Part shown: in pieces, positions 26,466 to 34,878 of the stretch
Layout: each line of letters begins with the position of its first letter
Numbering within the stretch: the stretch's first letter is position 1
Assembly: GCA_002454195.1 (NCBI GenBank)
Contig: DKIJ01000011.1
Span: forward strand, 58,857-122,856
Length of the DNA stretch: 64,000 nucleotides
Direction: 5' to 3'
Source of the DNA: Flavobacterium sp. UBA6721
GTDB taxonomy: Bacteria; Bacteroidota; Bacteroidia; Flavobacteriales; Flavobacteriaceae
Position numbers and translations under genes: made by a program
The notes under the pieces: generated by a model
What the model saw: only the letters and a program-made list of their open reading frames with translations
What the model was told of the DNA's origin: nothing
The model's database searches: none

Positions 26466-26545
26466 TTATGACGGTTAGCTCTCGCTCTTTTTTTACGTTT
26501 GTGAGTAGCTACCTTATGTCTTTTTCTTTTTTTACCACTTGGCAT
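26453..26545 (-). CDS. 30-residue Lys/Arg-rich ribosomal-type protein
   Basis: An ATG at 26545 opens a frame of 30 codons ending TAG: it begins MPSGKKRKRHKVATHKRKKR and ends ANRHKKKK. Twenty of 30 residues are Lys, Arg or His. Nearly identical short proteins are, from memory, conserved throughout Flavobacteriia, and one was seen as an extra ribosomal subunit (I believe designated bL38) in the Flavobacterium johnsoniae ribosome; I cannot check this here. It lies 28 bases after HU and is probably on the HU transcript, with its own terminator. Confidence 0.8.
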   Translation of the reverse strand: MPSGKKRKRHKVATHKRKKRARANRHKKKK

Positions 26546-26573
26546 AATCTTTTAGATTTTATGATTAATAATA

Positions 26574-26864
26574 TTATTTTGCTTCGTTATTTGTTTTTAC
26601 TCCTTCTACAAAAACTTTTGCAGGTTTGAAAGCAGGAATGTTGTGAGCAGGGATTTTAATAGTGGTATTCTTAGAAATGTTTCTTCCTGTTTTCTCAGCT
26701 CTAGTTTTTACGATAAAGCTACCAAAACCTCTTAAGTATACATTGTCTCCAGTTTCTAATGAAGTTTTTACTTCCTCCATAAAAGTCTCTACTGTTGCTT
26801 GCACATCACCTTTTTCAAGACCTAATTTTTCTGAAATCTTCGCTACGATATCTGCTTTCGTCAT
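26574..26864 (-). CDS. HU-type DNA-binding protein
   Basis: The 96-residue protein is of typical HU length, beginning MTKADIVAKISEKLGLEKGD and containing the beta-arm core GFGSFIVKTRAEKTGRN and the proline-tipped arm IKIPAHNIPAFKPA. HU dimers bend and compact DNA. It has its own promoter (26909-26940) and is followed by the basic 30-residue gene on the same strand. Whether it is HU or an IHF-like paralog cannot be told from one window, but the family is secure. Confidence 0.93.
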   Translation of the reverse strand: MTKADIVAKISEKLGLEKGDVQATVETFMEEVKTSLETGDNVYLRGFGSFIVKTRAEKTGRNISKNTTIKIPAHNIPAFKPAKVFVEGVKTNNEAK

Positions 26865-26908
26865 TTTCTTTCCTTATTTATTATTCTGTAATAATTTTTT
26901 TGAGTGTG

Positions 26909-26940
26909 CAAATATATGAATTTAAAAAACAATTATTCAA
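26909..26940 (-). promoter_or_regulatory. Predicted -33/-7 promoter of HU
   Basis: On the minus strand TTG (26938-26940), a 21-base spacer and TATATTTG (26909-26916) match the flavobacterial consensus. The leader would be about 40 bases. Confidence 0.65.
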
Positions 26941-26973
26941 GCTAATTCATTAAATTTTAATTACATAAACTTT

Positions 26974-26981
26974 TACTTTTG
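26974..26981 (+). promoter_or_regulatory. Predicted -7 box of mutY
   Basis: TACTTTTG lies 17 bases before the mutY ATG at 26999, giving a leader of roughly 12 bases. No -33 TTG is evident. Confidence 0.4.
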
Positions 26982-26998
26982 TCAACAAATATTTAATA

Positions 26999-28033
26999 AT
27001 GATTTTTCATAACTTATTAATAAAGTGGTACTTGCAGAATAAGCGCGATTTGCCATGGCGAAATACCACTAATCCATACCATATTTGGCTCTCGGAAATT
27101 ATGCTCCAACAAACGCGAGTTGCTCAGGGATTGCCCTATTTTTTGTCTTTTACAGAGGCTTTTCCAACGGTTTTTGATCTGGCTAATGCCGATGAAGAAA
27201 AGGTGTTGAAGTTGTGGCAAGGTTTGGGGTATTACTCACGTGCTCGGAACTTACATAAAACGGCACAATATATAGCTACTGAACTCAATGGAATTTTTCC
27301 TTCTACTTATGAGGGATTATTACAACTAAAAGGAGTTGGGGAATATACCGCAGCGGCTATTGCTTCCTTTTCATATAACGAAGCCGTTCCAGTTGTTGAT
27401 GGTAATGTGTTTAGAGTGCTTTCGCGTTATTTTGATATTGAAACCGATATTGCTCAGGCGTCTGCCAAAAAAGAATTCACTGCTTTGGCCTATGAGTTAA
27501 TGCCAAAAGATACCCCTGCGCTATTTAATCAGGCGATTATGGAGTTTGGTGCTTTGCAATGTGTGCCTAAAAATCCAGATTGTAGTTCTTGTATTTTTAA
27601 TACTAGTTGTGCAGCTTTGCAAAAAAGGAAAGTAGAGCAATTACCTGTAAAGTTAAAAAAGACCAAGGTGAAGAATAGGTATTTTAACTACATAGTACTA
27701 TTAGATGAAGAGGATAAAACACTAATTCAAAAAAGAACGGCTAAAGGGATTTGGCATAATTTATATGAGTTTCCACTTATTGAAACAGTAGCCGAGGAGG
27801 ATTTCGAGTTTGTTTCCAAAGCGATAAGCGAAGCAACGTATTTTGATAATCCTATTATGAGTATGAGAGCTTGTAATGGTGAAAGTAAGGTGCATAAACT
27901 TTCGCATCAGCATTTGTATATTAAGTTTTGGGAAGTAAAAGTCAAAGGAAAAGTGGTAAATGGAATTACAAAAGAGAATTTAAAACAATATCCTTTTCCT
28001 ATTGTGATTCATAATTTTATTGAATCAGAATAG
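26999..28033 (+). CDS. mutY: A/G-specific adenine DNA glycosylase
   Basis: The 344-residue enzyme removes adenine mispaired with 8-oxoguanine. The helix-hairpin-helix LLQLKGVGEYTAAAI with catalytic Asp in VPVVDGNVFRV, the catalytic Glu in SEIMLQQTRV, and the 4Fe-4S motif C-x6-C-x2-C-x5-C (CVPKNPDCSSCIFNTSC) are intact. The C-terminal 120 residues form the NUDIX-like 8-oxoG recognition domain. It is followed by ssb, gldE and gldD, an arrangement conserved in flavobacteria. Confidence 0.95.
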   Translation: MIFHNLLIKWYLQNKRDLPWRNTTNPYHIWLSEIMLQQTRVAQGLPYFLSFTEAFPTVFDLANADEEKVLKLWQGLGYYSRARNLHKTAQYIATELNGIFPSTYEGLLQLKGVGEYTAAAIASFSYNEAVPVVDGNVFRVLSRYFDIETDIAQASAKKEFTALAYELMPKDTPALFNQAIMEFGALQCVPKNPDCSSCIFNTSCAALQKRKVEQLPVKLKKTKVKNRYFNYIVLLDEEDKTLIQKRTAKGIWHNLYEFPLIETVAEEDFEFVSKAISEATYFDNPIMSMRACNGESKVHKLSHQHLYIKFWEVKVKGKVVNGITKENLKQYPFPIVIHNFIESE

Positions 28034-28053
28034 TAACGAAACACAAAAAAATG

Positions 28054-28061
28054 TATCTTTG
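28054..28061 (+). promoter_or_regulatory. Predicted -7 box of ssb
   Basis: TATCTTTG lies between the mutY stop and the ssb ATG at 28089, leaving a leader of about 20-25 bases. It sits downstream of the earlier possible start at 28020, which supports 28089 as the real ssb start. Confidence 0.5.
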
Positions 28062-28088
28062 ATATGTATTCATATATATATTGGGGCT

Positions 28089-28529
28089 ATGAACGGAACA
28101 TTAAATAAGGTTATGCTAATAGGTCATTTGGGGGATGATGTTAAGATGCACTATTTTGAAGGGGGTAATTGTATCGGTAGATTTCAATTAGCTACTAATG
28201 AGGTGTATGTTAATAAAACAACAAATGAAAAGATAGTTTCTACCGAGTGGCATAATCTTGTGGTGCGAAATAAAGCTGCCGAAATATGTGAAAAATATTT
28301 GTCAAAAGGAGATAAGATTTATGTAGAAGGAAGGATTAAATCCCGTCAGTGGCAAGCGGAAGACGGTACAATGAAACATACTACCGAAATTCAAGTAACG
28401 GAATTTACTTTTTTAACAACAAAAAAGGATACTGAAAACAATAAACAAAATCAGAGTCCTGATACTACAAAAAACACTAACTTTGACACGCCAAATAAGG
28501 GTTTGCCAATCAATGATTTGCCTTTTTAA
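28089..28529 (+). CDS. ssb: Single-stranded DNA-binding protein
   Basis: From the ATG at 28089 (MNGTLNKVMLIG) the protein has 146 residues: an OB-fold (1-110) with LATNEVYVNK, STEWHNLVVRNKAAE and the segment YVEGRIKSRQWQ, then a disordered polar linker and the C-terminal tip INDLPF, the peptide by which SSB recruits repair and replication proteins. SSB coats single-stranded DNA at forks. The reading frame extends upstream to 28020, but that extension overlaps mutY and has no homology. gldE follows 23 bases later. Confidence 0.93.
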   Translation: MNGTLNKVMLIGHLGDDVKMHYFEGGNCIGRFQLATNEVYVNKTTNEKIVSTEWHNLVVRNKAAEICEKYLSKGDKIYVEGRIKSRQWQAEDGTMKHTTEIQVTEFTFLTTKKDTENNKQNQSPDTTKNTNFDTPNKGLPINDLPF

Positions 28530-28552
28530 TTGTTTAACTAATTTTTTTTAAT

Positions 28553-29851
28553 TTGGACCCAGAGCCCAGTTTAAATTTTGTTTCTACATTAGACTTTGAT
28601 CTATTGTTTGGTTTTGCAGGAATGTTTGTGTTGCTTTTTTGTTCAGCAGTTGTTTCTGGAGCCGAAGTAGCCTTGTTTTCGCTTTCGCAAAAAGACCTCG
28701 ACGATACCCTACAAGAAAATCTTTCCACAGGAAAAATTCTATCGGAATTATTACAAAAACCCAAAAAATTATTAGCGACTCTTTTAGTAGCAAATAACTT
28801 CATTAATATTGGAGTCGTTATTTTGTTTTCTTTTATTGGTTCGGATTTGTTTTCGGGAGTAAGTTCTCCTGCATTAAAATTCATTTTCGAAGTGATTGTA
28901 GTAACCTTTTTGTTATTGTTGTTTGGAGAGGTTTTGCCAAAGGTATACGCTAGTAGAAACAATGTGAAGTTTGCCAAGAGTATTGCCTATCCAATTTCGG
29001 TTTTAGATCATTTCCTTACTCCAATTAGTCTTCCTATGCGGGCTGCAACGGTATATTTGCATAATAAATTAGGAAAACAAAAATCTAATATTTCGGTAGA
29101 CCAATTATCGCAGGCTTTAGAATTAACAGCAACGGATGAAACTTCGACCGACGAACAAAAGATTTTAGAAGGAATAGTTTCTTTTGGGAATACAGATACC
29201 AAACAGGTAATGAGTCCTAGGATTGATATTTTTGCTTTAGAAATCACCGAATCATTTGAAGATATTTATTCTAAAATTTTAGAAAAAGGCTATTCCAGAA
29301 TTCCTGTTTTTCGCGATAATATTGACCAAATCGAAGGTGTTTTGTTTATCAAAGATTTACTACCGCATATTGATAAAAAAGAATTCGATTGGACTACCTT
29401 AATAAGAGAACCTTTCTTTGTTCCTGAGAATAAAAAGCTGGACAATTTACTAAAGGATTTTCAGTCGATGAAAAGTCACTTAGCCATTGTAGTTGATGAA
29501 TACGGAGGTACTTCAGGTTTAGTTTCATTAGAAGATGTTATCGAAGAAATTGTAGGCGATATCAGTGATGAGTTTGATGATGAGGATATTAATTTTTCAC
29601 AAATTGATGATAGAAATTTTCTTTTTGAAGGGAAAATTAATCTAAAAGATTTCTATAGAATTGTTGATGTAGACGAGGAAGTTTTTGAAGAGAGAAAAGG
29701 AGAGGCAGAAACTTTGGCTGGATTTATATTGGAAATTTCAGGAAATTTTCCGGCTAAAGGACAAAAAATTGTCTTTCATAATTGTGTGTTTACCATTGAG
29801 GTGGTAGATAAAAAGCGTATCAAACAAATAAAAGTAACAATTAATGTTTAA
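28553..29851 (+). CDS. gldE: GldE, gliding-motility CNNM/CBS/CorC membrane protein
   Basis: The 432-residue protein has an N-terminal CNNM (DUF21) domain with about four membrane segments (residues 20-185), a CBS pair (about 205-335; MSPRIDIFALE, GYSRIPVFRDNIDQIEGVLFIKDLL) and a C-terminal CorC/HlyC transporter-associated domain (from about 345). In Flavobacterium johnsoniae GldE supports gliding, apparently through GldD. The start is TTG at 28553; the first ATG in frame would remove part of the first helix. It overlaps gldD by 8 bases. Confidence 0.92.
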   Translation: MDPEPSLNFVSTLDFDLLFGFAGMFVLLFCSAVVSGAEVALFSLSQKDLDDTLQENLSTGKILSELLQKPKKLLATLLVANNFINIGVVILFSFIGSDLFSGVSSPALKFIFEVIVVTFLLLLFGEVLPKVYASRNNVKFAKSIAYPISVLDHFLTPISLPMRAATVYLHNKLGKQKSNISVDQLSQALELTATDETSTDEQKILEGIVSFGNTDTKQVMSPRIDIFALEITESFEDIYSKILEKGYSRIPVFRDNIDQIEGVLFIKDLLPHIDKKEFDWTTLIREPFFVPENKKLDNLLKDFQSMKSHLAIVVDEYGGTSGLVSLEDVIEEIVGDISDEFDDEDINFSQIDDRNFLFEGKINLKDFYRIVDVDEEVFEERKGEAETLAGFILEISGNFPAKGQKIVFHNCVFTIEVVDKKRIKQIKVTINV

Positions 29852-30431
29852 TGTAAAATATACCGCTAAGCAATACCATTTTAAAGCGGTTGTGTTAGTT
29901 TTCTTAGCTCTTGTGTTGTTCTCTAGTTGTAAAAAAGAGGTCTTGCCTAAACCACAAAGTTATTTGCGATTGGATTATCCAATGGCAAATTATATGCATT
30001 TTGAAAACCAATGCCCTTTTGCATTTGATATGAATTCAAAAGCTGTCATAAAAGGAGAAAAAGATTGTGGTTTTACCATTACATATCCTAAGATGAAAGC
30101 AACCATATATCTTACTTATAAGCCTGTGAATAATAATCTGAACAAATTGTTGCGTGATGCTCAAAAGCTCACTTTTGAACATGTGATTAAAGCCGATGAT
30201 ATTTTGGAGCAACCTTATTTGAATTCAGATAAAAAGGTTTATGGAATGTTTTATCAAGTTGATGGTAATGCGGCAACCAATTCACAATTTTATCTCACCG
30301 ATAGTACAAGACATTTTATCACGGGTTCTGTTTATTTTTATGCCAAACCAAATTTTGATTCCATCATGCCGGCTGCAAGTTATATCAAAAATGATATGCA
30401 GCATTTAATGGAAACATTGTCTTGGAAATAA
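29844..30431 (+). CDS. gldD: GldD, gliding-motility lipoprotein
   Basis: The 195-residue protein has a lipoprotein signal peptide (VLVFLALVLFSSC) with Cys as the lipidated residue, then the GldD sequence (KPQSYLRLDYPMANY, NQCPFAFDMNSKA). GldD is required for gliding and type IX secretion in F. johnsoniae. It overlaps the end of gldE by 8 bases, so the two are translationally coupled. Lipoprotein sorting to the inner or outer membrane cannot be told from sequence alone. Confidence 0.95.
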   Translation: MFNVKYTAKQYHFKAVVLVFLALVLFSSCKKEVLPKPQSYLRLDYPMANYMHFENQCPFAFDMNSKAVIKGEKDCGFTITYPKMKATIYLTYKPVNNNLNKLLRDAQKLTFEHVIKADDILEQPYLNSDKKVYGMFYQVDGNAATNSQFYLTDSTRHFITGSVYFYAKPNFDSIMPAASYIKNDMQHLMETLSWK

Positions 30432-30492
30432 TCATTCATAAAGATTGCGATATCTCGTCAAAATTGTACAATTTTGATAAAAAATTGAAGCT

Positions 30493-31359
30493 TTGGAATC
30501 AAAACAAGTAAAATGGGTGTTTTTATTGCTGCTTTCCTTAGTTTGGGGAAGTTCTTTTATATTGATTAAAAAGGGTTTAGTTGGGCTATCGGCTATTCAG
30601 GTGGGTTCCTTGCGAATTATTTTTGCTTCACTTTTTTTGTTATTGATTGGTTTTAGAAGTTTGTCTAAAATCCCAAGAGACAGATGGAAATTTATAGGGC
30701 TAACTTCGTTATTAGGAACTTTTTTTCCGGCTTTTCTATTTGCCTTAGCTCAAACTGAAATTGATAGTTCCGTAAGTTCTATATTAAACTCTTTGACTCC
30801 TTTAAATACCTTGGTTTTAGGGGTGATGTTTTTTGGTGTTGATTTTCAAAAGAAACAGATACTAGGTGTTGTTATTGGCTTGATAGGAAGTTTGCTTTTG
30901 GTTTTTAACGGAGCGGTGAATCATCCGGGGCAAAATTATTATTACGCTATTTTGGTTTTAATTGCCTCACTTTGTTATGCGGTAAATGTCAATTTGATAA
31001 AAAGGTTTTTGTCTGATTTAGATCCAATTAGTATTACAACTGGTAATTTTTTATTTCTGATTTTTCCAGCCTTACTAATTCTTTATTTTACTGGTTTTTA
31101 TGATGTTATTGCGGTTGAAAAAGTGCAGACTTCGGTATTTTTTATAGTGATTTTGGGGGTTGTAGGGACTGGGATAGCTAATATTTTATTTTTTAAACTA
31201 ATACAGATTTCTTCGGCGGTTTTTGCGACTTCGGTAACTTATATAATTCCTATTGTTGCTTTCTTTTGGGGTTTGCTAGATCAAGAAATGCTTACTCCAA
31301 TCCAGTTTTTTGGAGCATTTATTATTTTAATTGGCGTTTATCTGAGTGCTAAGAAGTAA
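30493..31359 (+). CDS. EamA/DMT family transporter
   Basis: The 288-residue protein has ten hydrophobic helices arranged as two EamA repeats, each beginning near a WGSSFILIKKG-like or CYAVNVNLIKRF motif. The drug/metabolite transporter superfamily exports amino acids, metabolites or drugs; no substrate is evident. The start is a TTG at 30493 with no ATG near the first helix. It ends just before a large inverted repeat (31361-31430) separating it from convergent M16 genes. Confidence 0.85.
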   Translation: MESKQVKWVFLLLLSLVWGSSFILIKKGLVGLSAIQVGSLRIIFASLFLLLIGFRSLSKIPRDRWKFIGLTSLLGTFFPAFLFALAQTEIDSSVSSILNSLTPLNTLVLGVMFFGVDFQKKQILGVVIGLIGSLLLVFNGAVNHPGQNYYYAILVLIASLCYAVNVNLIKRFLSDLDPISITTGNFLFLIFPALLILYFTGFYDVIAVEKVQTSVFFIVILGVVGTGIANILFFKLIQISSAVFATSVTYIIPIVAFFWGLLDQEMLTPIQFFGAFIILIGVYLSAKK

Positions 31360-31360
31360 G

Positions 31361-31430
31361 CGGTTGTGAGTTGTGGGTTATGAGTTGAGCTGTGTAAAAA
31401 GTTACAACCCATAACTCATAACCCATAACA
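31361..31430. repeat. Imperfect inverted repeat of the GAGTTATGGGTT family
   Basis: TTGTGGGTTATGAGTT (from 31369) and its near complement AACTCATAACCCATAAC (ending 31430) form a long hairpin between convergent genes. Related sequence recurs at 40086-40110 (TAACCCATAACTCA) and 60283-60311 (GTGAGTTATGAGTTATAG). It may also terminate transcription, but lacks a T-run. Confidence 0.6.
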
Positions 31431-31433
31431 TTT

Positions 31434-32852
31434 TTAATTATTTGAAAACGGTTTTTCTACAGGATTACCAAATTTGTCAAAATAGAAAATAGGAATATTA
31501 AGTTTTTCAAGGCCAGGAATCACATCTTTTCCTTTGCCTACAATAACAATTCTGGAGTTATCTATTAAAAAGTATTTATTAGCAACAGCCAAAACATCTT
31601 CTTTGGTTACAGCATTCAGCATTTTAATGTAGTTTTCATAGAAATCGGCTGGTAAGTTTTCTATGGCTGTGTTGAGTGCGTATCGGGCCACCGATTCTGG
31701 TTTTTCGGCTTTCATTACAAATCGGCCTATGTAACCTGCTTTAGCGCTTTCTAGTTCTTCTGTAGTTACTTTTTCGGTTCTTATTTTTTTAATTTCTTTG
31801 ATAAATTCAACCACCGCACTATCTGTCACATGATTTTTTACTGCCGATGACGATCGAATACTAGTTATGTATTTTCCGGCACCTATGCTTGTGCTTGCTC
31901 CGTAGGTCCAGCCATGAGCCTCTCTTAAATTCATGTTGAGGTAACTATTAAAACCACCACCTAAAATGTAACTTGCAATTACGGTAGGGAAGAAGTCTTT
32001 GTCGTTCATTTTTAGGTGATAAGTATTTACAACAGCTATTTCAGATTGTACAGCATTAGGCACATCGATAAAGTTGATTTGGATTCCTTCTACATTCTTA
32101 GGGTCTTTGTAGCTGGTGGTGTTGATTGTTGTTTTTTGCCAAGTGCCAAAAAGTTGTTCAATAATGGGTTTAATATCGTCGAATTTAACATCGCCTACAA
32201 CTGCTAAATAGGCATTTTGTGGTACAAATCGTTTTTTATAATTGTTCGTTATATCTGCTAGTGAAATGTTGTTTAAACTTTCTTCGGTGATAAATTCTCC
32301 TAAGGGATGATTTTTTCCAAAAGCAAGTGCGTTGACTACTCTGTTTGCAATAGCAGATACACTTTTTTCTTGAGAGCGTAAACTTTCAATAAGCTTCGCT
32401 TTTTCTTTATCGAGTTCTTCTTGAGTAAAATTTGGGTTTAAAGCACCTTCTGCCAATAGTTCTAAGCTGCGTTTAGAAAATTTGGAAAGAGCACTCGCAA
32501 ACGCACTGCTGGAACTGAATGACATACTCGCTCCCATAAAGTCGACCTCTTCGTTAAAGTCTTCTTTTGAAATATTCAAACTACCGTTTCCTAATAAATT
32601 ACTACATAGTTCATCAACGCCTTTTTTATCGCCTTCGGCAAATGGCGGATTGTCTATTGTAAGGTTAAAAGTTACTTTAGGTAATTTATGGTTTTCAACA
32701 ACCATTACTTTTAGTCCATTTGCTAGTGTAAAACTTTGTGGTTTTTTTATGTTTACTACAGGTGGTTTACCTGGAATAGGTTGTTTGCGTTCTTGTGCTT
32801 GCATGATTGCGGTAGCTAATATTAGAGTAAATAATATAATTGATTTTTTCAT
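31434..32852 (-). CDS. M16 family peptidase-like protein lacking the zinc motif
   Basis: The 472-residue protein (ATG 32852, signal peptide MKKSIILFTLILATAIMQAQ) has the two-domain M16B fold, but the position of the HxxEH motif reads KGVDELCSNLL, so it cannot bind catalytic zinc. It follows, and overlaps by sequence order, an active M16 gene (32866-34191); such pairs form heterodimers in which one subunit is catalytic and the other binds substrate. The mature proteins are exported, probably periplasmic. An earlier ATG at 32876 would overlap the upstream gene. Confidence 0.85.
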   Translation of the reverse strand: MKKSIILFTLILATAIMQAQERKQPIPGKPPVVNIKKPQSFTLANGLKVMVVENHKLPKVTFNLTIDNPPFAEGDKKGVDELCSNLLGNGSLNISKEDFNEEVDFMGASMSFSSSSAFASALSKFSKRSLELLAEGALNPNFTQEELDKEKAKLIESLRSQEKSVSAIANRVVNALAFGKNHPLGEFITEESLNNISLADITNNYKKRFVPQNAYLAVVGDVKFDDIKPIIEQLFGTWQKTTINTTSYKDPKNVEGIQINFIDVPNAVQSEIAVVNTYHLKMNDKDFFPTVIASYILGGGFNSYLNMNLREAHGWTYGASTSIGAGKYITSIRSSSAVKNHVTDSAVVEFIKEIKKIRTEKVTTEELESAKAGYIGRFVMKAEKPESVARYALNTAIENLPADFYENYIKMLNAVTKEDVLAVANKYFLIDNSRIVIVGKGKDVIPGLEKLNIPIFYFDKFGNPVEKPFSNN

Positions 32853-32865
32853 GATATGAAATGGC

Positions 32866-34191
32866 TTAATTTTCATTCTTTGCAGGGGTTGGAATGTAGT
32901 CCAGTATCAAACGTTGATTTGGTTTTAGATACTTATTTGCGGCTTCTCTAATTTCTTCTCTTGTAATAGAACGGTAGATTTCAATATCTTGATTAATGAG
33001 TTCGATGTCACCGTGAAGTAAATAGTAGCGGGCAAGATTTTCGGCGATACCTTCGACGTTTGAGTTTTCGTTTACATATTGATTCTCAAATTGATTCAGT
33101 ATTTTTTGATAATCTCTTTCAGATATTAAATCGGTTTGTATTTTAGTAATTTCTTCGTCGATTTCTGTTAATAAATCATTGGTGGTGAAATTAGTCATTG
33201 GTAAACCATACAGAATATACATTCCGTAATCTTCTTGATTAAATGCTACGGCTCCAATTTGTAATGCTTTTTTCTTCTCGTCTACAATTTTTTTGTACAA
33301 TTTCGAACTTTTTCCGTCGCTTAGATAGGAAGAAATGAAATCCAAAGCACGAGCATCCCTAGTTTTCATAGAAGGAGTTCTGTAAGCCGTTGCTAGCATC
33401 GGAATTTGGATATTTGGATCGATATGAGTCGCTTTGATCGTTTCGGTTATTGGTTTTTCGACAAATTTTTCTCGAACAATCTCTTTTCCTTTTTTAATTG
33501 GACCAAAATAGTTTTGTATCCATTCTTTGGCTTGGTTTTTTTCAAAATCTCCTGCTACTACTAAAACGGCGTTGTTAGGAACATAAAATTTTTCGTTAAA
33601 AGCTTTAAAGTCTTCTAGTTTAGCCGAGTTTAAGTGTTCGGTAGAACCAATAGTGGTCCATCGATAAGGATGATTAACAAATAGATTTTTTTTGACAGCT
33701 TCAATTATTCTTCCGTAAGGTTGGTTGTCGTAGCGAGAGTTTTTTTCTTCTTTGATTACCTCTTTTTGAGTGTCTACCCCAATTTGATTAATAACAGGGT
33801 GCATTAATCGTTCTGATTCCATCCAAAGAGCCAATTCTAAATTGTTAGAAGGGAAAACTTCATAATAATAGGTTCTGTCGTCTGAGGTGTTTGCATTGTT
33901 AATTCCGCCATTAGAGGTAACTATTTTAAACCATTCGCCGCGTTTAATGTTGGCAGTTCCCTCAAATAATAAATGTTCGAAAAAGTGTGCAAAGCCCGTT
34001 TTGTTTGGGTCTTCGTCTTTTGAGCCTACATGATACATTACAGATGTGATTACCACTGGTGCGCTATTATCTTGATGTAAAATTACATGTAAACCGTTGT
34101 CGAGGGTGTATTCTTCGAAAGCAATTTTTTGTGCTGTGGCAATGCCACCGAGTAAAAGAGAAGAACTAATTGCCATTATAATTTTTTTCAT
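32866..34191 (-). CDS. M16 zinc metalloprotease, catalytic subunit
   Basis: The 441-residue protein has a signal peptide (MKKIIMAISSSLLLGGIATAQ) and the inverted zinc motif HFFEH within GFAHFFEHLLFEGT, with a downstream acidic ligand in EVIKEEKNSRYD. It is a pitrilysin/processing-peptidase-like enzyme that cleaves peptides in a closed chamber. It is the first gene of an operon with the zinc-free partner, whose start lies 13 bases past this stop codon. The physiological substrate is unknown. Confidence 0.9.
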   Translation of the reverse strand: MKKIIMAISSSLLLGGIATAQKIAFEEYTLDNGLHVILHQDNSAPVVITSVMYHVGSKDEDPNKTGFAHFFEHLLFEGTANIKRGEWFKIVTSNGGINNANTSDDRTYYYEVFPSNNLELALWMESERLMHPVINQIGVDTQKEVIKEEKNSRYDNQPYGRIIEAVKKNLFVNHPYRWTTIGSTEHLNSAKLEDFKAFNEKFYVPNNAVLVVAGDFEKNQAKEWIQNYFGPIKKGKEIVREKFVEKPITETIKATHIDPNIQIPMLATAYRTPSMKTRDARALDFISSYLSDGKSSKLYKKIVDEKKKALQIGAVAFNQEDYGMYILYGLPMTNFTTNDLLTEIDEEITKIQTDLISERDYQKILNQFENQYVNENSNVEGIAENLARYYLLHGDIELINQDIEIYRSITREEIREAANKYLKPNQRLILDYIPTPAKNEN

Positions 34192-34240
34192 ATAAGATTA
34201 ATAAAAAGAGGTTTCAATACTTAGATCAGCGTTATTGTAG

Positions 34241-34289
34241 TTCCAAAAATACTTTTTTTAGATTTGAATAACCAAATCTATTTTTGGAA
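34241..34289. promoter_or_regulatory. Nested inverted repeat with divergent -7 boxes between the M16 operon and rplU
   Basis: Outer arms TTCCAAAAAT and ATTTTTGGAA (10 bp) enclose inner arms TAGATTTG (34259-34266) and CAAATCTA (34273-34280). Both inner arms are perfect TAnnTTTG boxes, one on each strand. The leftward box would serve the M16 operon with a leader of about 75 bases. -33 elements are not evident. Confidence 0.45.
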
Positions 34290-34371
34290 TATAAAAAAGG
34301 ATAAAATTCTTGCATCTAAAGTATTGAAAATAAGCTTAAAGTAATAACTAATATTTTTTTAAATTTAAGAA

Positions 34372-34401
34372 TTGCGTGATAAAAAAATAATTGTATATTT
34401 G
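34372..34401 (+). promoter_or_regulatory. Predicted -33/-7 promoter of rplU-rpmA
   Basis: TTG (34372-34374), a 19-base spacer and TATATTTG (34394-34401) fit the consensus very well. The leader to ATG 34432 would be about 25 bases. It is the best promoter match in the window. Confidence 0.75.
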
Positions 34402-34431
34402 CAACCTTAAAAATCAATAAATCAATTTGGT

Positions 34432-34854
34432 ATGTATGCAATCGTAGAGATAGCAGGGCAACAATTCAAAGTAAGCAAAGACTTAAAGGTTTATGTTCAC
34501 CGTTTAGCTAACGAAGAAGGATCAAAAGTTTCTTTTGATAAAGTTCTTTTGTTAGATGACAATGGGAATGTAACTTTAGGCGCCCCAGCTATAGAAGGTG
34601 CTTCAGTAGAAGCTAAAGTGTTACAACACTTAAAAGGAGACAAAGTTATCGTTTTCAAAAAGAAAAGAAGAAAAGGATACAAAAAAAGAAATGGTCACAG
34701 ACAATATCTTACTCAAATTGTAATTGAGGGTATTACTGCAACAGGTGCTAAAAAAGCAGCTTCTAAAAAAGCAGCAGTTGAAGCAACTACAGAAACAGCT
34801 GAAGCTCCAAAGAAAAAAGTAGCAAAAGCTAAAAAAGAAGATACTCAAGAGTAA
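34432..34854 (+). CDS. rplU: 50S ribosomal protein L21 with a charged C-terminal extension
   Basis: Residues 1-102 are standard L21 (MYAIVEIAGQQFKVSKD, KVIVFKKKRRKGYKKRNGHRQ-type RNA-binding loop). L21 binds 23S rRNA next to L20. About 38 extra residues at the C-terminus are Lys/Ala/Glu rich (KKAASKKAAVEATTE and KKKVAKAKKEDTQE), a low-complexity tail common in Bacteroidota L21 and probably disordered. rpmA follows after 24 bases, the universal pair. Confidence 0.97.
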   Translation: MYAIVEIAGQQFKVSKDLKVYVHRLANEEGSKVSFDKVLLLDDNGNVTLGAPAIEGASVEAKVLQHLKGDKVIVFKKKRRKGYKKRNGHRQYLTQIVIEGITATGAKKAASKKAAVEATTETAEAPKKKVAKAKKEDTQE

Positions 34855-34878
34855 TAACAATATTAAAACTTAAACATC

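Noticed and set aside
28020-28088. Longer SSB N-terminus from 28020
   Set aside because: It overlaps the end of mutY and lies upstream of the predicted ssb promoter; SSB homologs begin at MNGTLNKV.
34497-34860. Minus-strand open frames opposite rplU
   Set aside because: Phe/Ser-rich shadow of the Lys-rich L21 tail; L21 is certain.
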